Origin: Sediminicola sp963974715
Lineage (GTDB): Bacteria; Bacteroidota; Bacteroidia; Flavobacteriales; Flavobacteriaceae
Assembly: GCA_963974715.1 (NCBI GenBank)
Contig: CAXBDK010000018.1
Span: forward strand, 18,482-82,481
Length of the DNA stretch: 64,000 nt
Direction: 5' to 3'
A program made the position numbers and the translations under genes. Each line of letters begins with the position of its first letter. Within the stretch, counting starts at the first letter, position 1. Shown one piece after another: positions 62,056-64,000 of this stretch. The notes below the pieces were generated by a model. It searched no databases, had not been told where the DNA came from, and saw nothing but the letters and a program-made list of their open reading frames with translations.

Positions 62056-64000
62056 TCGAAATAATATGTTTGTATTTGTTGTACAAAAATGAAATGATCA
62101 GCAACAGCAGTCCCAATGATACAAATACAATGGTTTTTGCTATGGTATCCAGGTGCGAAATGTCATAGAAGAACAGTTTTAAAAGCGTTGCCCCAAAAAG
62201 GACGATCGCGCCCACCCTCATATACTTCTTCTTTTTCCAGATCCCCAGGGCAATTAGGAACAGGGCGTACAGTCCCCACAGGATACTCAGCCCAAGTTTG
62301 TAGGATTGGGTAGATCGGGCCATGTCCAGCCAATTGATCAGCTCACTGCTGGCGATCCATAACACCACAATGTGCAGCAAAAGATCAAAGGCCAGTTTAA
62401 AGTCCCTTTGCATAAAATCTTGCTTACGGTACTTGTAACAGGCCACAAGTGCCAGGGCAACGAACAAAAAGGAAACATACCTGATCCCGATATGGAAAAC
62501 ACCTTTATGATAATGCTGCTGGGCATTATGGTCCAAAAAGCTGTCCCGTAACTCACTGATTACATAGAGCCCTTGGGTCAAAAATACAACAAGGACCAAA
62601 GTGATCAGCCCCAGGTTGATCAGGCCCAATTGCCGATCCCTAATTTTCCTGAAATTCACAAAGGCAAGCAAAGAGACAAAAAACAAAGAGTAATTGATGA
62701 TCCAGATGATCTTGAACCTGTTCAGATCGTAATTCATGTAATAACCCGTGCCTTCCAGTCCTTCTGAATCAATATTGAGCGCCGATTCTTTATAAAGTTG
62801 CTCCCAATAGGTAGTTATTTCCATGCGGAAGGCGTAGTATATCACAAAGATCAGGATCGTCGGGATGAAATAGGAAATAACTTTTGGCAGTTTCTTTAAG
62901 GGTACCAAAGGGGAGGCATTTTCTAGCTTCCGTTCCACCATAAGGATAAAAAAGAACGCGGCAATGAACAATAGTGAGGTCAGGAAATTTACATTGAACA
63001 AGGGGATTATCCTTGATTCCGGGGCTTCTGTATAGTAGCCATCATCTACGGAAGTCCAATCGTGGACCAGGCTGAAAAATGCCAAGACCATCAGCGGATA
63101 GGACAAACTTTGGTACACGGCTACATTTTTGGTCCTGCCGATCCAAAATAACAGTGCCGCTTCGCCCGCCCATAACAATGTGACCCAATTCCCGTCCAGT
63201 TGCACGGGAACGGCTATGGTAATAAAAACCAGCACCAGGCCCGAAACCAAGTAAAACAGATTGCGATCGGCAAGTTTCTGCCGATAGATCACCGCACTTA
63301 CGATAAAGTGTACTATGGCATTGCAGAGCGTAAAGATCCCCAAAAGCTGTTCTCCCATCTTATGGTCCTGAAGAATACTGTAGCCAATTCCGTAAAAGAT
63401 AAAGGAATTGGCCAGCAACATGATAATGTTATCAATTTTAAACTTTTCCTTTTGCAACAATTTATAGGCAAGAAAGGTCAGGTAAAAGGTGACAAAAAAT
63501 ATAAAGGAAAAGGTGAGCGCCAGGCCGAAGTGATCGTCCACCCTGTATCCGGAACCATACCAAAAAAAAAAGATGGTCCATGTGAGTCCAAAGGAGGCGT
63601 AATAAAGGGGCTTCCAGTATTTTTTGAAGGCAATGGCCAGGATTCCGACATTGATGATCGCCATGTAGGAAAAGAGCACCGCAACCTTTCCGGAACCGTC
63701 GCTCAACAAAAAGGGAACGGCATAGGCGCCTACCAATCCAATGTGGGCAATGATCTGTCTGTTGTAATGCAGGGCGGCCACCACTGTGAACACGGTAAAG
63801 ATGACCATGAGCATAAAAGCGAAAATCTGGGGGAACAGGCCATAGAAGGAATAGGCCGAGTAGGTAATGAAATATAGTATGGCCATGGCCCCGCTTACGA
63901 GGACGGCACTAAAGTTTTCATACTTGCCCTTTAATTTAATGCCAAAGGTAGTGTCCAAAAAACTGTGTAAATAGAAAAATAGGCGGGTTTTAAAACCCGC
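62039..64000 (-). CDS. DUF2339 multi-helix membrane protein (5' end outside window or lost)
   Basis: Large membrane protein with at least 18 predicted helices over 639 residues from the TTG at 63958. Family regions are FSAVLVSGAMAILYFITYSA, LVGAYAVPFLLSDG and many WxGxG-type loops. Full DUF2339 proteins have a further N-terminal part, which is missing here. The frame stays open to base 64000, so the gene may continue outside. However, a perfect palindrome at 63983-64000 followed by a T-rich run could be a terminator of an upstream gene, in which case the protein is N-terminally shortened. It is the first gene of the DUF2339-DUF3999 pair. Confidence 0.85.
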   Translation of the reverse strand, partial: AGFKTRLFFYLHSFLDTTFGIKLKGKYENFSAVLVSGAMAILYFITYSAYSFYGLFPQIFAFMLMVIFTVFTVVAALHYNRQIIAHIGLVGAYAVPFLLSDGSGKVAVLFSYMAIINVGILAIAFKKYWKPLYYASFGLTWTIFFFWYGSGYRVDDHFGLALTFSFIFFVTFYLTFLAYKLLQKEKFKIDNIIMLLANSFIFYGIGYSILQDHKMGEQLLGIFTLCNAIVHFIVSAVIYRQKLADRNLFYLVSGLVLVFITIAVPVQLDGNWVTLLWAGEAALLFWIGRTKNVAVYQSLSYPLMVLAFFSLVHDWTSVDDGYYTEAPESRIIPLFNVNFLTSLLFIAAFFFILMVERKLENASPLVPLKKLPKVISYFIPTILIFVIYYAFRMEITTYWEQLYKESALNIDSEGLEGTGYYMNYDLNRFKIIWIINYSLFFVSLLAFVNFRKIRDRQLGLINLGLITLVLVVFLTQGLYVISELRDSFLDHNAQQHYHKGVFHIGIRYVSFLFVALALVACYKYRKQDFMQRDFKLAFDLLLHIVVLWIASSELINWLDMARSTQSYKLGLSILWGLYALFLIALGIWKKKKYMRVGAIVLFGATLLKLFFYDISHLDTIAKTIVFVSLGLLLLIISFLYNKYKHIISNEAAH
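63983..64000 (-). other. Perfect palindrome at window edge
   Basis: GCGGGTTTTAAAACCCGC, 18 bases; on the minus strand it is followed by CTATTTTTCTATTT. It looks like a terminator, but also lies in the open frame of the DUF2339 gene. Cannot be settled at the window edge. Confidence 0.4.

Overview
The window looks like a chromosomal segment of a marine member of the Flavobacteriaceae (Bacteroidota). This rests on a SusC/SusD pair, three type IX secretion (T9SS) type-B sorting-domain proteins with PorP/SprF partners, LytS/LytTR and ECF-type regulation, many lipoprotein signals ending in C-S-x, and AT-rich leaders without clear Shine-Dalgarno motifs. Genus cannot be fixed from the sequence. No rRNA, tRNA or CRISPR array was seen.

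Layout. (1) 1-10480: a carbohydrate-utilisation locus. A SusD (cut by the window edge)/SusC pair lies on the minus strand. Opposite it are a GMC oxidoreductase, its gluconate-2-dehydrogenase-subunit-3-like partner, a Tat-type Gfo/Idh/MocA oxidoreductase and a DUF1593 protein. (2) 10574-18303: a CsgG/LpoB-like secreted protein divergent from a LytS/LytTR two-component pair, a Glucose/Sorbosone (PQQ-type) dehydrogenase lipoprotein and a large VPS10/BNR propeller protein. (3) 18657-24518: an esterase gene broken by one in-frame amber codon, a stand-alone receiver protein, a stress-type SDR, a fasciclin protein, and a DoxX-like + DUF2236 (MpaB-type) operon next to a small winged-helix regulator. 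Matching palindromes lie in front of the regulator and in front of the operon.

(4) 24893-37778: the most striking region, a minus-strand array of T9SS modules. Three large adhesin-like proteins have unrelated N-terminal heads (Calx-beta/LamG-like, beta-helix/FN3, C-type lectin/Ig/TIG) on nearly identical thrombospondin-type-3 stalks and C-terminal sorting domains. Two identical, GC-rich PorP/SprF genes follow two of them, and a truncated third PorP sits at the upstream end. A 1369-bp block (PorP plus sorting domain) appears base-for-base identical in two places, and a further 773-bp block is shared between the first and third adhesin.

(5) 38414-48974: HdeD-like membrane protein, Crp/Fnr regulator, receiver protein plus five-PAS histidine kinase, PepSY-like protein, a TlpA thioredoxin coupled to a Cys/His-rich propeller lipoprotein, ECF sigma factor with membrane partner, an ABC ATPase preceded by a frameshifted small membrane gene, and an unlisted 59-residue membrane protein. 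(6) 49179-60661: an accessory-looking region with two redox modules (SDR/AraC and HxlR/NmrA/NADP-binding/quinone oxidoreductase), TspO, a tyrosine-recombinase remnant, an IS3-family element flanked by two truncated genes, and an operon of an SPFH protein, a NAD-kinase-like protein and an unknown protein. (7) 60823-64000: the DUF3999/DUF2339 envelope pair, cut by the window edge.

The carbohydrate locus probably imports a glycoside by SusCD and oxidises it in the periplasm. The adhesin array probably gives a set of exchangeable surface proteins that share one export and anchoring apparatus.
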